This document shows, piece by piece, positions 19,381 through 29,558 of a stretch of 64,000 bases of DNA. Position 1 is the first letter of the stretch. Each line of letters opens with the position of its first letter. The translations under genes and the position numbers were made by a program. The DNA comes from Eikenella exigua (lineage in GTDB: Bacteria; Pseudomonadota; Gammaproteobacteria; Burkholderiales; Neisseriaceae), in contig NZ_CP038018.1 of NCBI RefSeq assembly GCF_008805035.1, positions 1,736,001 to 1,800,000 on the forward strand. Reading direction: 5' to 3'. Under the pieces are notes generated by a model. That model was not told the origin of the DNA. It saw only the letters and a program-made list of their open reading frames with translations, and did no database searches.

Positions 19381-22230
19381 TTACAGAACCATCTTCAAAT
19401 ACTTCCCAGTATAACTCCCCTTAACCTTCGCCACTTCTTCGGGGCTACCTGAAGCAATAATCCTCCCCCCGCCATCGCCCCCTTCCGGCCCTAAGTCCAC
19501 AATCCAATCCGCGGTTTTAATCACATCCAGATTATGCTCAATAATCACAATCGAGTTGCCTTTGCCTTTCAGACGACCTATGACTTCCAGCAGCAGGGCG
19601 ATGTCGGCGAAGTGCAGGCCGGTGGTGGGTTCGTCGAGGATATAGAGTGTTCTGCCGGTGTCGCGTTTGGAGAGTTCCAAGGCGAGTTTGACGCGTTGGG
19701 CTTCGCCGCCGGAAAGGGTGGTGGCGGACTGGCCGAGGCGGATGTAGCCCAGACCTACGTCCATCAGGGTTTGCAGTTTGCGCGATACGGTGGGGACGGC
19801 GTCGAAAAATTCGCGGGCTTCTTCGACGGTCATGTCGAGGACTTGGCTGATGTTTTTGCCTTTGTATTGGATTTCGAGGGTTTCTCGGTTGTAGCGTTTG
19901 CCGTGGCAGACTTCGCAGGGAACGTATACGTCGGGCAGGAAGTGCATTTCGACTTTGATGACGCCGTCGCCTTGGCAGGCTTCGCAGCGGCCGCCTTTGA
20001 CGTTGAAGGAGAATCTGCCGACGTTGTAGCCGCGTTCGCGCGAGAGGGGGACGCCGGCGAAGAGTTCGCGGATGGGGGTGAACAGGCCGGTGTAGGTGGC
20101 GGGGTTGGAGCGCGGGGTACGGCCGATGGGGGATTGGTCGACGTTGATGACTTTGTCGAGGTGTTCGAGGCCGTGGATGTCGTCGTATGGGGCGGGTTCT
20201 TCTTGGGCGCGGTTGAGTTCGCGGGCGGTGATTTTGGCGAGGGTGTCGTTAATCAGGGTGGACTTGCCGCTGCCGGATACGCCGGTGATGCAGGTAATCA
20301 AACCGAGCGGCAGTTCGAGGGTTACGTTTTTGAGGTTGTTGCCGCGCGCGCCTTTGAGGACGAGCATTCGGTCGGGATTGACGGGCGTGCGTTCAGACGG
20401 CACGGCAATGGATTTTTTGCCGCTGAGGTATTGTCCGGTAACGGATTTTTCGCATTTGGCGACGTTTTCGGGGGTGTCGGCAATCAATACGTTGCCGCCG
20501 TGTTCGCCTGCGCCCGGGCCCATATCGACGACGAAATCGGCTTCGCGGATGGCATCTTCGTCGTGTTCGACCACAATCACGCTGTTGCCCAAATCGCGCA
20601 GGCGTTTGAGCGTGGCGAGCAGGCGGTCGTTGTCGCGCTGGTGCAGGCCGATGGAGGGTTCGTCCAAAACGTACATCACGCCGGTCAGGCCGCTGCCGAT
20701 TTGGCTGGCGAGGCGGATGCGTTGGGCTTCGCCGCCGGAGAGGGTTTCGGCGGACCGGCTTAAATTCAGGTAGTCCAGTCCGACGTTAATCAGGAAGCCG
20801 AGCCGTTCGGTGATTTCTTTGAGGATTTTTTCGGCGATTTGTTTTTTGTTGCCGTCTAAATCCAGCGTTTCAAAGAATTGGTGGGTTTTGGTCAGCGGCC
20901 AGGCGGAAACTTCGTGTAAAGGCTCGCCGCTGACGTAAACGTAGCGCGCTTCTTTACGCAACCGTGCGCCGCCGCAGCTCGGGCAGGCGCGGTGGTTTTG
21001 GTATTCGCGCAGTTTTTCGCGCACGGTTTCGCTGTCGGTTTCGCGATAGCGGCGTTCGAGATTGGGGATGATGCCTTCGAAGGCGTGGCTGCGGTTGAAG
21101 GTGGTGCCGCGTTCGGACAGGTAAGTGAAATCAATGACTTCTTTGCCCGAGCCGTGCAGCACGACTTTTTTGACTTTTTCAGGTAGCGTTTCCCAAGCAG
21201 CCTGCACATCGAAACCGTAATGCCGCGCCAATGATTGAATCATTTGGAAATAGAACTGGTTGCGCTTGTCCCAGCCGTCAATCGCGCCCGTTGCCAACGA
21301 TAATTCAGGATGGGCGACCACTTTTTCGGGGTCGAAGAAATTGGTGTTGCCCAAGCCGTCGCAAGTCGGACAGGAACCCATCGGGTTGTTGAACGAAAAG
21401 AGGCGCGGCTCCAATTCGGGCAGGCTGTACGAACACACTGGGCAGGCGAAACGCGCGGAAAACCAATGTTCTTCGCCGCTGTCCATCTCCATCGCCAGCG
21501 CGCGTTCGTTGCCGTGGCGCAGCGCAGTTTCAAAACTTTCCGCCAGCCGCTGCTTGATGTCTGCCTTCACTTTCACGCGGTCGATAACCACGTCGATATT
21601 GTGCTTGATGTTTTTTTCCAGCTTCGGCACTTCGTCCAACTGATAGACTTCGCCGTCCACGCGTACCCGCGCAAAACCCTGCGCCTGCAAGTCGGCAAAG
21701 AAATCGACAAACTCGCCCTTACGTTCGCGCACCGCCGGCGCCAGAATCATCACGCGCGTGTCTTCCGGCAGCTTCAACACGGCATCGACCATCTGCGACA
21801 CGGTTTGGCTGGATAGCGGTAGATTGTGTTCGGGGCAATACGGCGTACCGACGCGGGCGTACAAAAGGCGCAGGTAGTCGTGGATTTCCGTTACCGTGCC
21901 GACGGTGGAACGCGGGTTGTGGCTGGTGGATTTCTGCTCGATGGAAATCGCGGGCGACAGGCCTTCGATCAAATCGACATCGGGTTTGTCCATCATCTGC
22001 AAAAACTGCCGCGCATAGGCGGACAGGCTTTCGACATAACGACGCTGCCCTTCGGCATACAGCGTGTCAAACGCCAGCGACGACTTGCCACTGCCCGACA
22101 GCCCCGTGACCACCACCAGCTTGTGGCGCGGAATGTCCAAATCGACGTTTTTCAAATTATGCGTGCGCGCGCCGCGGATGCGGATGGTGTCGTTGTCGCG
22201 GGTGTGGTGTGGGTGGTTGTGATTGCACAT
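19381..22230 (-). CDS. uvrA: UvrABC system protein A
   Basis: 949-aa DNA damage sensor of nucleotide excision repair. It holds two ABC ATPase modules: Walker [10 protein letters not shown] near residue 45 and GVSGSGKST near 645, each with an LSGGEAQR signature. Zinc modules appear as CPVC...CPTC in the first half and CEAC...CEVC in the second. Length is normal. It carries uptake sequences of other dialects: a mucDUS (19568-19579) and the 10-mer core of the Neisseria DUS (20392-20401). It has one eik-like but imperfect copy near 21180. Codon use resembles mnmG more than flanking genes, which suggests recombination from a Neisseria donor. Confidence 0.97.
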   Translation of the reverse strand: MCNHNHPHHTRDNDTIRIRGARTHNLKNVDLDIPRHKLVVVTGLSGSGKSSLAFDTLYAEGQRRYVESLSAYARQFLQMMDKPDVDLIEGLSPAISIEQKSTSHNPRSTVGTVTEIHDYLRLLYARVGTPYCPEHNLPLSSQTVSQMVDAVLKLPEDTRVMILAPAVRERKGEFVDFFADLQAQGFARVRVDGEVYQLDEVPKLEKNIKHNIDVVIDRVKVKADIKQRLAESFETALRHGNERALAMEMDSGEEHWFSARFACPVCSYSLPELEPRLFSFNNPMGSCPTCDGLGNTNFFDPEKVVAHPELSLATGAIDGWDKRNQFYFQMIQSLARHYGFDVQAAWETLPEKVKKVVLHGSGKEVIDFTYLSERGTTFNRSHAFEGIIPNLERRYRETDSETVREKLREYQNHRACPSCGGARLRKEARYVYVSGEPLHEVSAWPLTKTHQFFETLDLDGNKKQIAEKILKEITERLGFLINVGLDYLNLSRSAETLSGGEAQRIRLASQIGSGLTGVMYVLDEPSIGLHQRDNDRLLATLKRLRDLGNSVIVVEHDEDAIREADFVVDMGPGAGEHGGNVLIADTPENVAKCEKSVTGQYLSGKKSIAVPSERTPVNPDRMLVLKGARGNNLKNVTLELPLGLITCITGVSGSGKSTLINDTLAKITARELNRAQEEPAPYDDIHGLEHLDKVINVDQSPIGRTPRSNPATYTGLFTPIRELFAGVPLSRERGYNVGRFSFNVKGGRCEACQGDGVIKVEMHFLPDVYVPCEVCHGKRYNRETLEIQYKGKNISQVLDMTVEEAREFFDAVPTVSRKLQTLMDVGLGYIRLGQSATTLSGGEAQRVKLALELSKRDTGRTLYILDEPTTGLHFADIALLLEVIGRLKGKGNSIVIIEHNLDVIKTADWIVDLGPEGGDGGGRIIASGSPEEVAKVKGSYTGKYLKMVL

Positions 22231-22311
22231 GATGAAGTCGGAAAGCTCGAATAAAAAGAAACCGCGTATTGTAACACTTTCAGCTAGCTTCTTACCTCAC
22301 GCTGCAAACCG

Positions 22312-22363
22312 AAAAGGCTACCTGAAAGCCGTTTTTCAAACACACAACTTTTTCAGGTAGCCT
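22312..22363. repeat. Inverted eikDUS pair in the uvrA-mnmG divergent gap
   Basis: Copies at 22312-22327 and 22351-22363 face each other, with another copy near 22377 and one near 22515. The genes on both sides diverge, so this pair cannot be a normal terminator of either. The rest of the 348-bp gap contains the second intergenic repeat (about 22390-22500) and presumably both promoters. Confidence 0.7.
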
Positions 22364-22578
22364 CTATCCCAGCACGGGCTACCTGAAAAATGAGCAAAGC
22401 GAATTTCGCCAAAACGAGATTTCCGGAGGAAGCCGAGTTTCTGCGGAGCTAAAACAATATTTGGGAGAAGCCAAGGCAGGGTTTCTGCCAAGCTCAAAAC
22501 CCATTCCTGTTTTTCAGGTAGCCTCATCCGGCGGCAAAACCGCGTATAATCGCTTGATTTTTTGCTACCCACACAATC

Positions 22579-24474
22579 ATGCCCACCATCCTCTACCCCA
22601 AAACCTACGACGTTATCGTCGTCGGCGGCGGACACGCAGGCACGGAAGCCGCGCTCGCCGCCGCACGTATGGGCGCGCAGACGCTTTTGCTCACACACAA
22701 CATCGAAACGCTCGGACAAATGTCGTGCAACCCCTCCATCGGCGGCATCGGCAAAGGCCATTTAGTACGCGAACTCGACGCGCTCGGCGGCGCAATGGCG
22801 TTGGCCACCGACAAATCCGGCATCCAGTTCCGCCGTCTGAACGCCAGCAAAGGCGCGGCGGTTCGTGCCACGCGCGCGCAGGCGGACCGCATCCTGTACA
22901 AAGCCGCCATCCGTGAAATGCTGGAAAACCAAGAAAACCTCGACCTTTTCCAGCAGTCTGTTGACGACCTAACGCTGGACGGCGACCGCATTTCAGGCGT
23001 AATCACCGCGATGGGCGTGGAATTTAAAGCCCGCGCCGTCGTGCTGACCGCAGGCACGTTTTTGTCCGGCAAAATCCATATCGGTTTGGAAAACTACGAA
23101 GGCGGCCGCGCCGGCGATCCCGCCGCCAAATCGCTCGGCGGACGTTTGCGCGAATTGAACCTGCCGCAAGGTCGTCTGAAAACCGGCACGCCGCCGCGTA
23201 TCGACGGGCGCACGATTGATTTCTCCCAGCTCACCGAACAGCCCGGCGACACGCCCGTGCCCGTCTTTTCCGTGCGCGGCAACGCCGATATACACCCGCG
23301 CCAAGTGTCCTGCTGGATTACGCATACCAATTTGGAAACACACGAAATTATCCGCAGCGGCTTCGACCGCAGCCCCATGTTCACCGGCAAAATCGAAGGC
23401 GTCGGCCCGCGCTACTGCCCGTCCATCGAAGACAAAATCAACCGCTTCGCCGACAAAGACAGCCACCAGATTTTCCTCGAACCCGAAGGCCTGACCACCA
23501 ACGAATACTACCCCAACGGTATCTCCACCAGCCTGCCGTTCGACATCCAAATCGCGCTCGTGCGCAGCATGAAAGGCCTTGAAAACGCCCATATCCTGCG
23601 CCCCGGCTACGCCATCGAATACGACTACTTCGACCCGCGCAACCTCAAAGCCAGCCTCGAAACCAAAACCATCCAAGGCCTCTTCTTCGCCGGACAAATC
23701 AACGGCACGACCGGCTACGAAGAAGCCGCCGCACAAGGCCTGATCGCAGGCGCAAACGCCGTGCAATACGTCCGCGAACAAGACCCGCTCCTGCTGCGCC
23801 GCGAACAAGCCTACCTCGGCGTATTGGTGGACGACCTCATCACCAAAGGCGTGAACGAACCCTACCGCATGTTCACCAGCCGCGCCGAATACCGCCTGCA
23901 ACTGCGTGAAGACAACGCCGACATGCGCCTGACCGAAGACGGCCACAAAATCGGCTTGGTGGGTGAAGCGCAATGGCGCATGTTCAACGAAAAACGCGAA
24001 GCCATCGAACGCGAAATCCAACGTTTGAAAACAACGTGGTATACGCCGCAAAAACTCGCCGAAGCCGAACAAATCCGCGTGTTCGGACAAAAACTCAGCC
24101 GCGAAGCCAACCTGCACGACCTCCTGCGCCGCCCGAACCTCGACTACGCCGCACTGATGACGCTCGAAGGCGCAGAACCCGAGTGCAGGCTGCCTGAAAA
24201 CGTGATTGAGCAAGTCGAAATCCAAGTCAAATACCAAGGCTATATCGACCGTCAAAACGAAGAAATCGACAGCCGCCGCGACATCGAAACCTTAAAGCTG
24301 CCCGACGACATCGATTACAGTAAAGTCAAAGGTTTATCCGCCGAAGTGCAGCAGAAGCTCAACCAGCACAAACCCGAAACCGTTGGGCAAGCAAGCCGCA
24401 TCTCCGGCGTAACCCCAGCGGCGGTGGCATTGCTGATGGTGCATTTGAAGCGCGGGTTTAAAGATGCGAAATAG
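22579..24474 (+). CDS. mnmG: tRNA uridine 5-carboxymethylaminomethyl modification enzyme MnmG (GidA)
   Basis: 631-aa FAD protein that with MnmE modifies the wobble uridine U34 of several tRNAs. The FAD motif [12 protein letters not shown] stands near residue 12. The GidA phrases [17 protein letters not shown] and [13 protein letters not shown] follow, and the C-terminal helical domain ends with [12 protein letters not shown]. It carries a Neisseria DUS core (22832-22841), a mucDUS (23169-23180) and an AG-simDUS (24187-24198), but no eikDUS inside. This points to import of all or part of the gene from relatives. rsmG and parA lie within 3 kb, the order often seen near bacterial origins. Confidence 0.97.
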   Translation: MPTILYPKTYDVIVVGGGHAGTEAALAAARMGAQTLLLTHNIETLGQMSCNPSIGGIGKGHLVRELDALGGAMALATDKSGIQFRRLNASKGAAVRATRAQADRILYKAAIREMLENQENLDLFQQSVDDLTLDGDRISGVITAMGVEFKARAVVLTAGTFLSGKIHIGLENYEGGRAGDPAAKSLGGRLRELNLPQGRLKTGTPPRIDGRTIDFSQLTEQPGDTPVPVFSVRGNADIHPRQVSCWITHTNLETHEIIRSGFDRSPMFTGKIEGVGPRYCPSIEDKINRFADKDSHQIFLEPEGLTTNEYYPNGISTSLPFDIQIALVRSMKGLENAHILRPGYAIEYDYFDPRNLKASLETKTIQGLFFAGQINGTTGYEEAAAQGLIAGANAVQYVREQDPLLLRREQAYLGVLVDDLITKGVNEPYRMFTSRAEYRLQLREDNADMRLTEDGHKIGLVGEAQWRMFNEKREAIEREIQRLKTTWYTPQKLAEAEQIRVFGQKLSREANLHDLLRRPNLDYAALMTLEGAEPECRLPENVIEQVEIQVKYQGYIDRQNEEIDSRRDIETLKLPDDIDYSKVKGLSAEVQQKLNQHKPETVGQASRISGVTPAAVALLMVHLKRGFKDAK

Positions 24475-24609
24475 GGAGCAGATACTTTAACTGTACAATA
24501 AGCCAACCTATTCGGTTTCAGGTAGCCTGTTTAATCTCATCCCGAGAAAGGCTACCTGAAACCCGATTCCCGCTTTTCAGGTAGCCCCACCCTTTACCCA
24601 CACCACATC

Positions 24610-25668
24610 ATGCACACCGAACACTCCAAATTCCGCACAGCTTCCTATATCCTGATGGCCGCCGCGCTGCTGATTATCCTGCATTTCCGCTTCCTGCCGC
24701 TGTTGCTCTCCATCATCCTCACCTACATTTTCATCAACCGCACCAACGGCCTGATTTTGTGGATGCGCCACCGCCTGCTGCCGCACAACACCTTCCTGCA
24801 CCGCTCGCTCAATGTGCGCAACATCAACCTCGTGTCCGCCACATTCACCATCAGCCTGGTGCTCTTGGCCATCACTTTGATGGCGTTGGGTGTGTACCGC
24901 CTGATTCACAGCGGGCACATCACAGTGATGCTGGCCAAGCTCGCTGCCATTCTGGCCGACACCAAAAACAGCGGCGAGCTGCCGCCCGCCATTTTGAACA
25001 TGCTGCCCGAAAATCTGGCCGAAATCAAAGCTGCCGCCGCCGAGCTGCTCACCGAATACGGTGCCACGCTCACCCGCATCAGCAAAAACAGCTTCACTTC
25101 CTTCGTGTACGTGCTCATCGGCGTGATTATCGGCGCGCTGCTCAGCTTCCACCGCCTCAACACCCGCCGCAGCCGCCATCAGATGCCGCCGTTTAAAGCC
25201 CAGCTGGTACGGCGCATTACCAACTTCCAAACCAGCTTCGAGCGCGTGTTTATCGCCCAGGTGAAAATCTCCTTAATCGATACCGCCGTTACCGCAGTGT
25301 ACCTGTATCTGATTCTACCCGCCTTCGGCGTGGAGCTGCCTTTCCGGCTCACCGTGTTGGTGATTGCATTTATGGTGGGGCTGGTGCCGGTGGCCGGCAA
25401 TCTGGTATCCAACACGGTCATCATCATCCTCAGCCTGGGCGCGTCGCTCTATGTGGCCGCGGCTTCGCTGGTGTTTTTGGTGGTGGTACACAAGCTGGAA
25501 TATTTCCTCAACGCCAAAATCATCGGCTCGCAAATCGAATCTAGCGCATGGGAATTATTGCTGGTAATGGTGGTGTTCGAACGCATTTTCGGCATCGGCG
25601 GCATCATCATTTCGCCAGTGTATTATGCTTATTTGAAGAACGAGCTGAAGCAGGCAGAGCTGATTTAG
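24610..25668 (+). CDS. AI-2E family transporter
   Basis: 352-aa membrane protein of the AI-2E (PerM/YdiK) family with about seven or eight helices: a hydrophobic N-terminal pair, a large loop (about 90-170) and a C-terminal bundle with the family phrase VHKLEYFLNAKIIGS near residue 300. Members have been linked to autoinducer export or cation/proton antiport, so substrate remains open. The gene stands alone after mnmG, separated by three uptake sequences. Codon use is back to the local norm. Confidence 0.85.
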   Translation: MHTEHSKFRTASYILMAAALLIILHFRFLPLLLSIILTYIFINRTNGLILWMRHRLLPHNTFLHRSLNVRNINLVSATFTISLVLLAITLMALGVYRLIHSGHITVMLAKLAAILADTKNSGELPPAILNMLPENLAEIKAAAAELLTEYGATLTRISKNSFTSFVYVLIGVIIGALLSFHRLNTRRSRHQMPPFKAQLVRRITNFQTSFERVFIAQVKISLIDTAVTAVYLYLILPAFGVELPFRLTVLVIAFMVGLVPVAGNLVSNTVIIILSLGASLYVAAASLVFLVVVHKLEYFLNAKIIGSQIESSAWELLLVMVVFERIFGIGGIIISPVYYAYLKNELKQAELI

Positions 25669-25792
25669 CTGGATGGGGCTACCTGAAATTCGGCAAGCCG
25701 CAGCTATTTAGAGTAAAGAGTAAGAGGCTGCTTGAAAGTTTCAGGTAGCCTCTGCGCTATAATATCCATCCTTCTCCCACGCGAGCCGAATC

Positions 25793-26218
25793 GTGAGCTT
25801 CTTCGAGCGTTTTATCCATGCCCTGCTGTTTGAAACCGGCGCGGTGCTGATTTCTGCCGTGGCCGTGCTGCTGTTTGGGCTTTCCCATGCCGGCACGGCG
25901 TTTGGCATGAGCGTGGCGGTGTCGGTAACGGCGATGGTGTGGAATTTCCTGTTCAACTGGGGGTTCGACAAAATCTTCACCGGCCGGCGCGAGCGGCGCG
26001 GTTGGGGTGTGCGGATGTTGCAAACCGGCGCATTTGAAGGCGGGCTGCTGTTTTTCACCACGCCGCTGATTGCCTGGTTTCTGCACATTACGCTGTGGCA
26101 GGCGCTGCTCACCGACATCAGCCTCACCCTCTTGATTGTGCTCTATTCCCTGGTTTACAACTGGGCGTTCGACCACATCCGCGCCTATTGGCTGGCCAGT
26201 CGGTACAAGGTTTCCTAG
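25793..26218 (+). CDS. PACE-family multidrug efflux protein
   Basis: 141-aa, four-helix inner-membrane protein of the proteobacterial antimicrobial compound efflux (PACE) family, related to AceI, which exports chlorhexidine and similar biocides. It is built from two tandem BTP-type repeats, one starting FIHALLFETGAVL and the second MLQTGAFEGGLLF. Each has a Glu in the first helix, matching the conserved membrane Glu (Glu15 in AceI). The start codon is GTG at 25793. An inverted eikDUS terminator follows at 26274-26309. Confidence 0.9.
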   Translation: MSFFERFIHALLFETGAVLISAVAVLLFGLSHAGTAFGMSVAVSVTAMVWNFLFNWGFDKIFTGRRERRGWGVRMLQTGAFEGGLLFFTTPLIAWFLHITLWQALLTDISLTLLIVLYSLVYNWAFDHIRAYWLASRYKVS

Positions 26219-26273
26219 CTGCCAGATTTTATTCTTTGTATAGATGGAGTAAAATCCGCCCAACATTCCAACA

Positions 26274-26309
26274 GGCTACCTGAAACAGCCGAAACCTTTT
26301 CAGGTAGCC
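26274..26309 (+). terminator. Inverted eikDUS hairpin after the PACE gene
   Basis: A 12-bp stem (26274-26285 with 26298-26309) with a 12-nt loop lies between the PACE gene and rsmG and likely separates their transcripts. Confidence 0.65.
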
Positions 26310-26341
26310 CTAATCTTTATCCAAAATTCAAACACACAATT

Positions 26342-26971
26342 ATGGACAACAAACAACAACTGCAAGAAGGCTTAGCCGCCCTCGGCCTCAACCTTTCCAC
26401 CGCCCAGCAGCTTTTGCTGCTCGAACACGCCTCGCTGCTGCAAAAGTGGAACCGCACTTACAACCTTACCGCCCTACGCCGCAACGACCAAATCATCAGC
26501 CGCCACATTCTCGACAGCCTCACCCTGCTGCCCTATGTGAAAGAAGCGAAAACCCTGATGGACGTAGGCTCCGGCGGCGGCATGCCCGGCATTCCCACCG
26601 CCATCTGCCACCCCGACCTGCAAATCACCCTGCTCGATGCCAACACCAAAAAAACCGCCTTCCTGCAGCAAACCGTGATTGAGCTGGGCTTGAGCAACGT
26701 TACCGTGGCCGCCGGCCGTGTGGAAACCATCTACGATAAAAAAGTAGACGTGGTAACCAGCCGCGCCTTTGCCGAGCTGGCCGATTTTGCCGCGCTCACC
26801 AAACACCTGCTCAATGAAAACGGCTATTGGGCCGCCATGAAAGGCGTGTATCCCTACGAAGAAATCGAGCAGCTGCCCGCGAATATCGAAGTGGTGTCTG
26901 TCGATAAGCTCGACGTACCCTTGCTGGAAGCCGAGCGGCATATGGTGATCATGCGCCCAAAGCGTGCATGA
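26342..26971 (+). CDS. rsmG: 16S rRNA m7G527 methyltransferase RsmG (GidB)
   Basis: 209-aa SAM-dependent methyltransferase acting on G527 of 16S rRNA; its loss gives low-level streptomycin resistance. The family core WNRTYNLTALR stands near residue 36, RHILDSL near 55 and the SAM loop DVGSGGGMPGIP near 74. Length is normal. parA follows after 55 bp on the same strand, the common gidB-parA order. Confidence 0.97.
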   Translation: MDNKQQLQEGLAALGLNLSTAQQLLLLEHASLLQKWNRTYNLTALRRNDQIISRHILDSLTLLPYVKEAKTLMDVGSGGGMPGIPTAICHPDLQITLLDANTKKTAFLQQTVIELGLSNVTVAAGRVETIYDKKVDVVTSRAFAELADFAALTKHLLNENGYWAAMKGVYPYEEIEQLPANIEVVSVDKLDVPLLEAERHMVIMRPKRA

Positions 26972-27026
26972 ATCCGTAATTAGCCTGAATTTCCAGCTTC
27001 CCCAACCCCTCCCATAGAAAGGCCAG

Positions 27027-27803
27027 ATGATGAGCGCTACCGTTATCGCCATAGCCAACCAAAAAGGCGGCGTGGGCAAAACCACCACCGCCGTCAATCT
27101 GGCCGCTTCCCTGGCCGAACGCAAACAGCGCGTGCTGGTGGTTGATCTCGACCCGCAGGGCAACGCCACCACCGGCAGCGGCATAGATAAAAGCAGCCTG
27201 CGCAGCGGCACTTATCAAGTGCTGCTCGAGCAGGCCGCAGCCGCCGATTCCCGCCTCAAAAGCCCGCACGGCCGCTACCACATCCTCGGCGCCAACCGCT
27301 CCCTGGCCGGAGCAGAAGTGGAGCTGATTCAGGAAATCGCCCGCGAGATGCGCCTCAAAACCGCCATCAAACCGCTTTTGCCCGAATACGACTACATCCT
27401 CATCGACTGCCCGCCCACCCTCACCCTGCTCACCCTCAACGGCCTGGTGGCTGCCGACCGCCTCATCGTGCCCATGGTGTGCGAATACTATGCCCTCGAA
27501 GGCATTTCCGACCTCATCGCCACCGTGCGCAAAATCCGCAAAGCCATCAATCCCAAGCTCGATATCCTCGGCATCGTGCGCACCATGTACAACCCGCAAA
27601 GCCGCCTGTCGCTGGAAGTGGGCGAGCAGCTGGAAAAACACTTCTCCCGCCTCGTGTTCAACACCATCATCCCGCGCAACGTACGCCTGGCCGAAGCCCC
27701 CAGCCACGGCATGCCCGCCCTGGCCTACGACCCCAGAGCCAAAGGCAGCATCGCCTATCTGGAACTGGCCGACGAAGTCATCGCCCGCTGCAAAGCGGCC
27801 TAA
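27027..27803 (+). CDS. parA: Chromosome partitioning ATPase ParA
   Basis: 258-aa deviant Walker ATPase that segregates origin regions together with ParB bound at parS. KGGVGKTT stands near residue 13 and [13 protein letters not shown] near 42. An [12 protein letters not shown] motif lies near 130. Two adjacent ATG codons (27027, 27030) could start it, behind an AGAAAGG site. parB, the usual next gene, is absent: a degraded peptidase gene follows. A perfect parS lies at 53.8 kb, so a ParB must be encoded elsewhere if the system works. Confidence 0.95.
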   Translation: MMSATVIAIANQKGGVGKTTTAVNLAASLAERKQRVLVVDLDPQGNATTGSGIDKSSLRSGTYQVLLEQAAAADSRLKSPHGRYHILGANRSLAGAEVELIQEIAREMRLKTAIKPLLPEYDYILIDCPPTLTLLTLNGLVAADRLIVPMVCEYYALEGISDLIATVRKIRKAINPKLDILGIVRTMYNPQSRLSLEVGEQLEKHFSRLVFNTIIPRNVRLAEAPSHGMPALAYDPRAKGSIAYLELADEVIARCKAA

Positions 27804-27886
27804 AGCCAGTGGGAAAGGCTACCTGAACCCCCGTTTGACAAGCCCCGCCTTGCTTTGTAAAGTCCCATTTTCCCACCCTCACGGAG

Positions 27887-28452
27887 ATGCCCATACGCAC
27901 TCTGTTTAAAGCCCTTGCCGCCTTCGCACTCACCCTGTTTATTGCCGCCTGTTCCGGCGGCGGCACGCCCGAAAAAACCGCCGAGCAGTTCATCCGACAG
28001 CCACCTCATCCGCGAGCTCAGCCGCAACCGTTTCTCCCACATCGGCATCGTGGTGCAAACCCAGCCCGAAGTATGGATTGCCCACGCCACCACCGACGAC
28101 GATCCCGCCCATCCCAACCAAGTCCTGCTCACCCCGCTGGCCGAATTCGCCGCGCCCCACCTCTCCCGGCAGACCGCCTACGCCCGCTCCCGCTTCCTCA
28201 GCCACGAACAACGCCGCGGCCCAAGCCGGCCGCCCCTTCCGCCTCACCGCCCGCACCGAACAGCCCTACTACTGCACCATCCTCCTGCTCGATGCCGTAC
28301 GCACCCAAGAACCAGCCTTCAATCCACCCTGGCAACATATCGACCTGGCCGTATTCCGCGGCGAATATCTCTTTCCCGAAGCCTTCGCCCAAAGCAATAT
28401 CGAATGGCTCGCCCTCATCCCCACCCAAGCCGCCACCGCCAATGCCCGCTAG
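27887..28452 (+). pseudogene. Broken lipoprotein of the YiiX/NlpC-P60-like cysteine peptidase type
   Basis: Three frames in turn carry parts of one protein. The first gives a lipoprotein signal, LFIAACSGGGTPEKTAEQF. The second, from about 28005, gives DSHLIRELSRNRFSHIGIVVQ, the His-containing part of YiiX/YebB-like enzymes. The third, from about 28205, gives QAGRPFRLTARTEQPYYC and the C-terminal domain ending at 28452. At least two frameshifts (near 28000 and 28200) are needed, and some residues seem lost at the first junction. The family cleaves amide bonds in the envelope. Sequencing error is possible but two independent shifts favour decay. Confidence 0.75.
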
Positions 28453-28580
28453 AGCAGACAACCCGGCTTTCAGATAGCCTCATCTCGCGTTGGGGCTACC
28501 TGAAAAATTGAAATCCGCGCCGCCGCCCTAATCTGCCGCCCATACCCACCATTTAAAAACCATTGCAAAAAGGAAGCACC

Positions 28581-29114
28581 ATGCAGCAATTCGACGGCAC
28601 CACCATCGTTTCCGTACGCCGAGGCAACCAAGTCGCCATTGGCGGTGACGGACAGGTCAGCCTGGGCAACACCATCATCAAAGCTACCGCGCGCAAAGTG
28701 CGCAAACTGTATAACAACACCGTTTTGGCCGGATTTGCCGGCGGCACGGCCGATGCATTTACTCTGATTGAGCTTTTTGAAGCCAAATTGCAGAAACACC
28801 AAGGCCGGCTCACGGTATCCGCCATCGAGCTGGCCAAAGAGTGGCGCACCGACCGCGCCCTGCGCCGCCTCGAAGCCATGCTGATTGTGGCCGACAAAGA
28901 CAACACCCTCATCATCACCGGCAACGGCGACGTACTCGAACCGGAAGGCGGCATCGCCGCCATCGGCAGCGGCGGCTCCTACGCCCAGGCTGCCGCCCGC
29001 GCACTGGTGGAAAACACCGAGCTGCCGCCCGAAACCGTGGTGAAAAAAGCATTGGAAATCGCCGGCAGCATCTGCATCTACACCAACGACCAGCACACGG
29101 TGGAAACACTTTAA
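28581..29114 (+). CDS. hslV: ATP-dependent protease subunit HslV
   Basis: 177-aa proteasome-like peptidase that works with the HslU unfoldase. A short propeptide MQQFDG precedes the catalytic Thr7 (TTIVSVRRG), as in Neisserial homologues. Other marks are [24 protein letters not shown] and [19 protein letters not shown] precedes the ATG; a longer in-frame start six codons upstream lacks a site. hslU is not next to it: a DUS terminator follows and then genes on the other strand. Confidence 0.96.
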   Translation: MQQFDGTTIVSVRRGNQVAIGGDGQVSLGNTIIKATARKVRKLYNNTVLAGFAGGTADAFTLIELFEAKLQKHQGRLTVSAIELAKEWRTDRALRRLEAMLIVADKDNTLIITGNGDVLEPEGGIAAIGSGGSYAQAAARALVENTELPPETVVKKALEIAGSICIYTNDQHTVETL

Positions 29115-29131
29115 GCACCGGCCGAATGTAA

Positions 29132-29178
29132 GAAAGGCTACCTGAAAACGGTTCAAACCGGTTTTCAGGTAGCCTTTC
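29132..29178. terminator. Strong eikDUS hairpin after hslV
   Basis: An 18-bp stem (29132-29149 with 29161-29178) can extend inward through GGTT and AACC. It ends hslV and, from the other side, the convergent small membrane operon. Confidence 0.85.
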
Positions 29179-29261
29179 TGTTTCGCACCAACGACTTTGC
29201 GGCTCACCTATAGGGGGAAAGGAACAGGTTTCAGGTAGTCTTTGGCCATCAGCCCCAATAT

Positions 29262-29558
29262 TTATTTTCCCTTTTTCCTTTTCTCCGGTTCGCTGCTCCA
29301 CCAGCGCCACAGCAGGCGGCCGAATTTGGGCAGCAGTTGGCGTTGTTTGGGGGCGGGTAGGACGGCGGCTTGCCACAGCAGCATGGCCAAAGGCAGGCTG
29401 TCGGCCAGTTTGAGCCAGTCGATGGGCTTGCCGGCGCGGTTTCGGCCTTGTTGGCGCAGGTTTTCGCTGCGGATTTTCAGGCGGGCGAGTTCAGCCTGCA
29501 GGGCGAGAAGTTCGCGCTGCTGCGCTTTGCTGAGCGGCTGCTGAGACTGTGGATTCAT
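29262..29558 (-). CDS. YqjK-like small protein
   Basis: 98-aa basic protein with a Gln/Leu/Arg-rich N-terminal helix (LSKAQQRELLALQAELARLK) and a weakly hydrophobic segment near 55-70. Its stop region is Lys-rich. By position, as the third gene after a DUF883 protein and a holin-X-type membrane protein, it matches yqjK of the E. coli yqjCDEK cluster; sequence similarity by eye is weak. The start at 29558 overlaps the previous stop as ATGA. The function of the family is unknown. Confidence 0.7.
   Translation of the reverse strand: MNPQSQQPLSKAQQRELLALQAELARLKIRSENLRQQGRNRAGKPIDWLKLADSLPLAMLLWQAAVLPAPKQRQLLPKFGRLLWRWWSSEPEKRKKGK

Noticed and set aside
19534..20763. 409-codon open frame on the plus strand
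   Set aside because: Antisense shadow of uvrA with a low-complexity Gly/Val/Phe/Asp composition.
22993..24255. 420-codon open frame on the minus strand
   Set aside because: Antisense shadow of mnmG, again dominated by Phe, Gly, Ala and Val without motifs.
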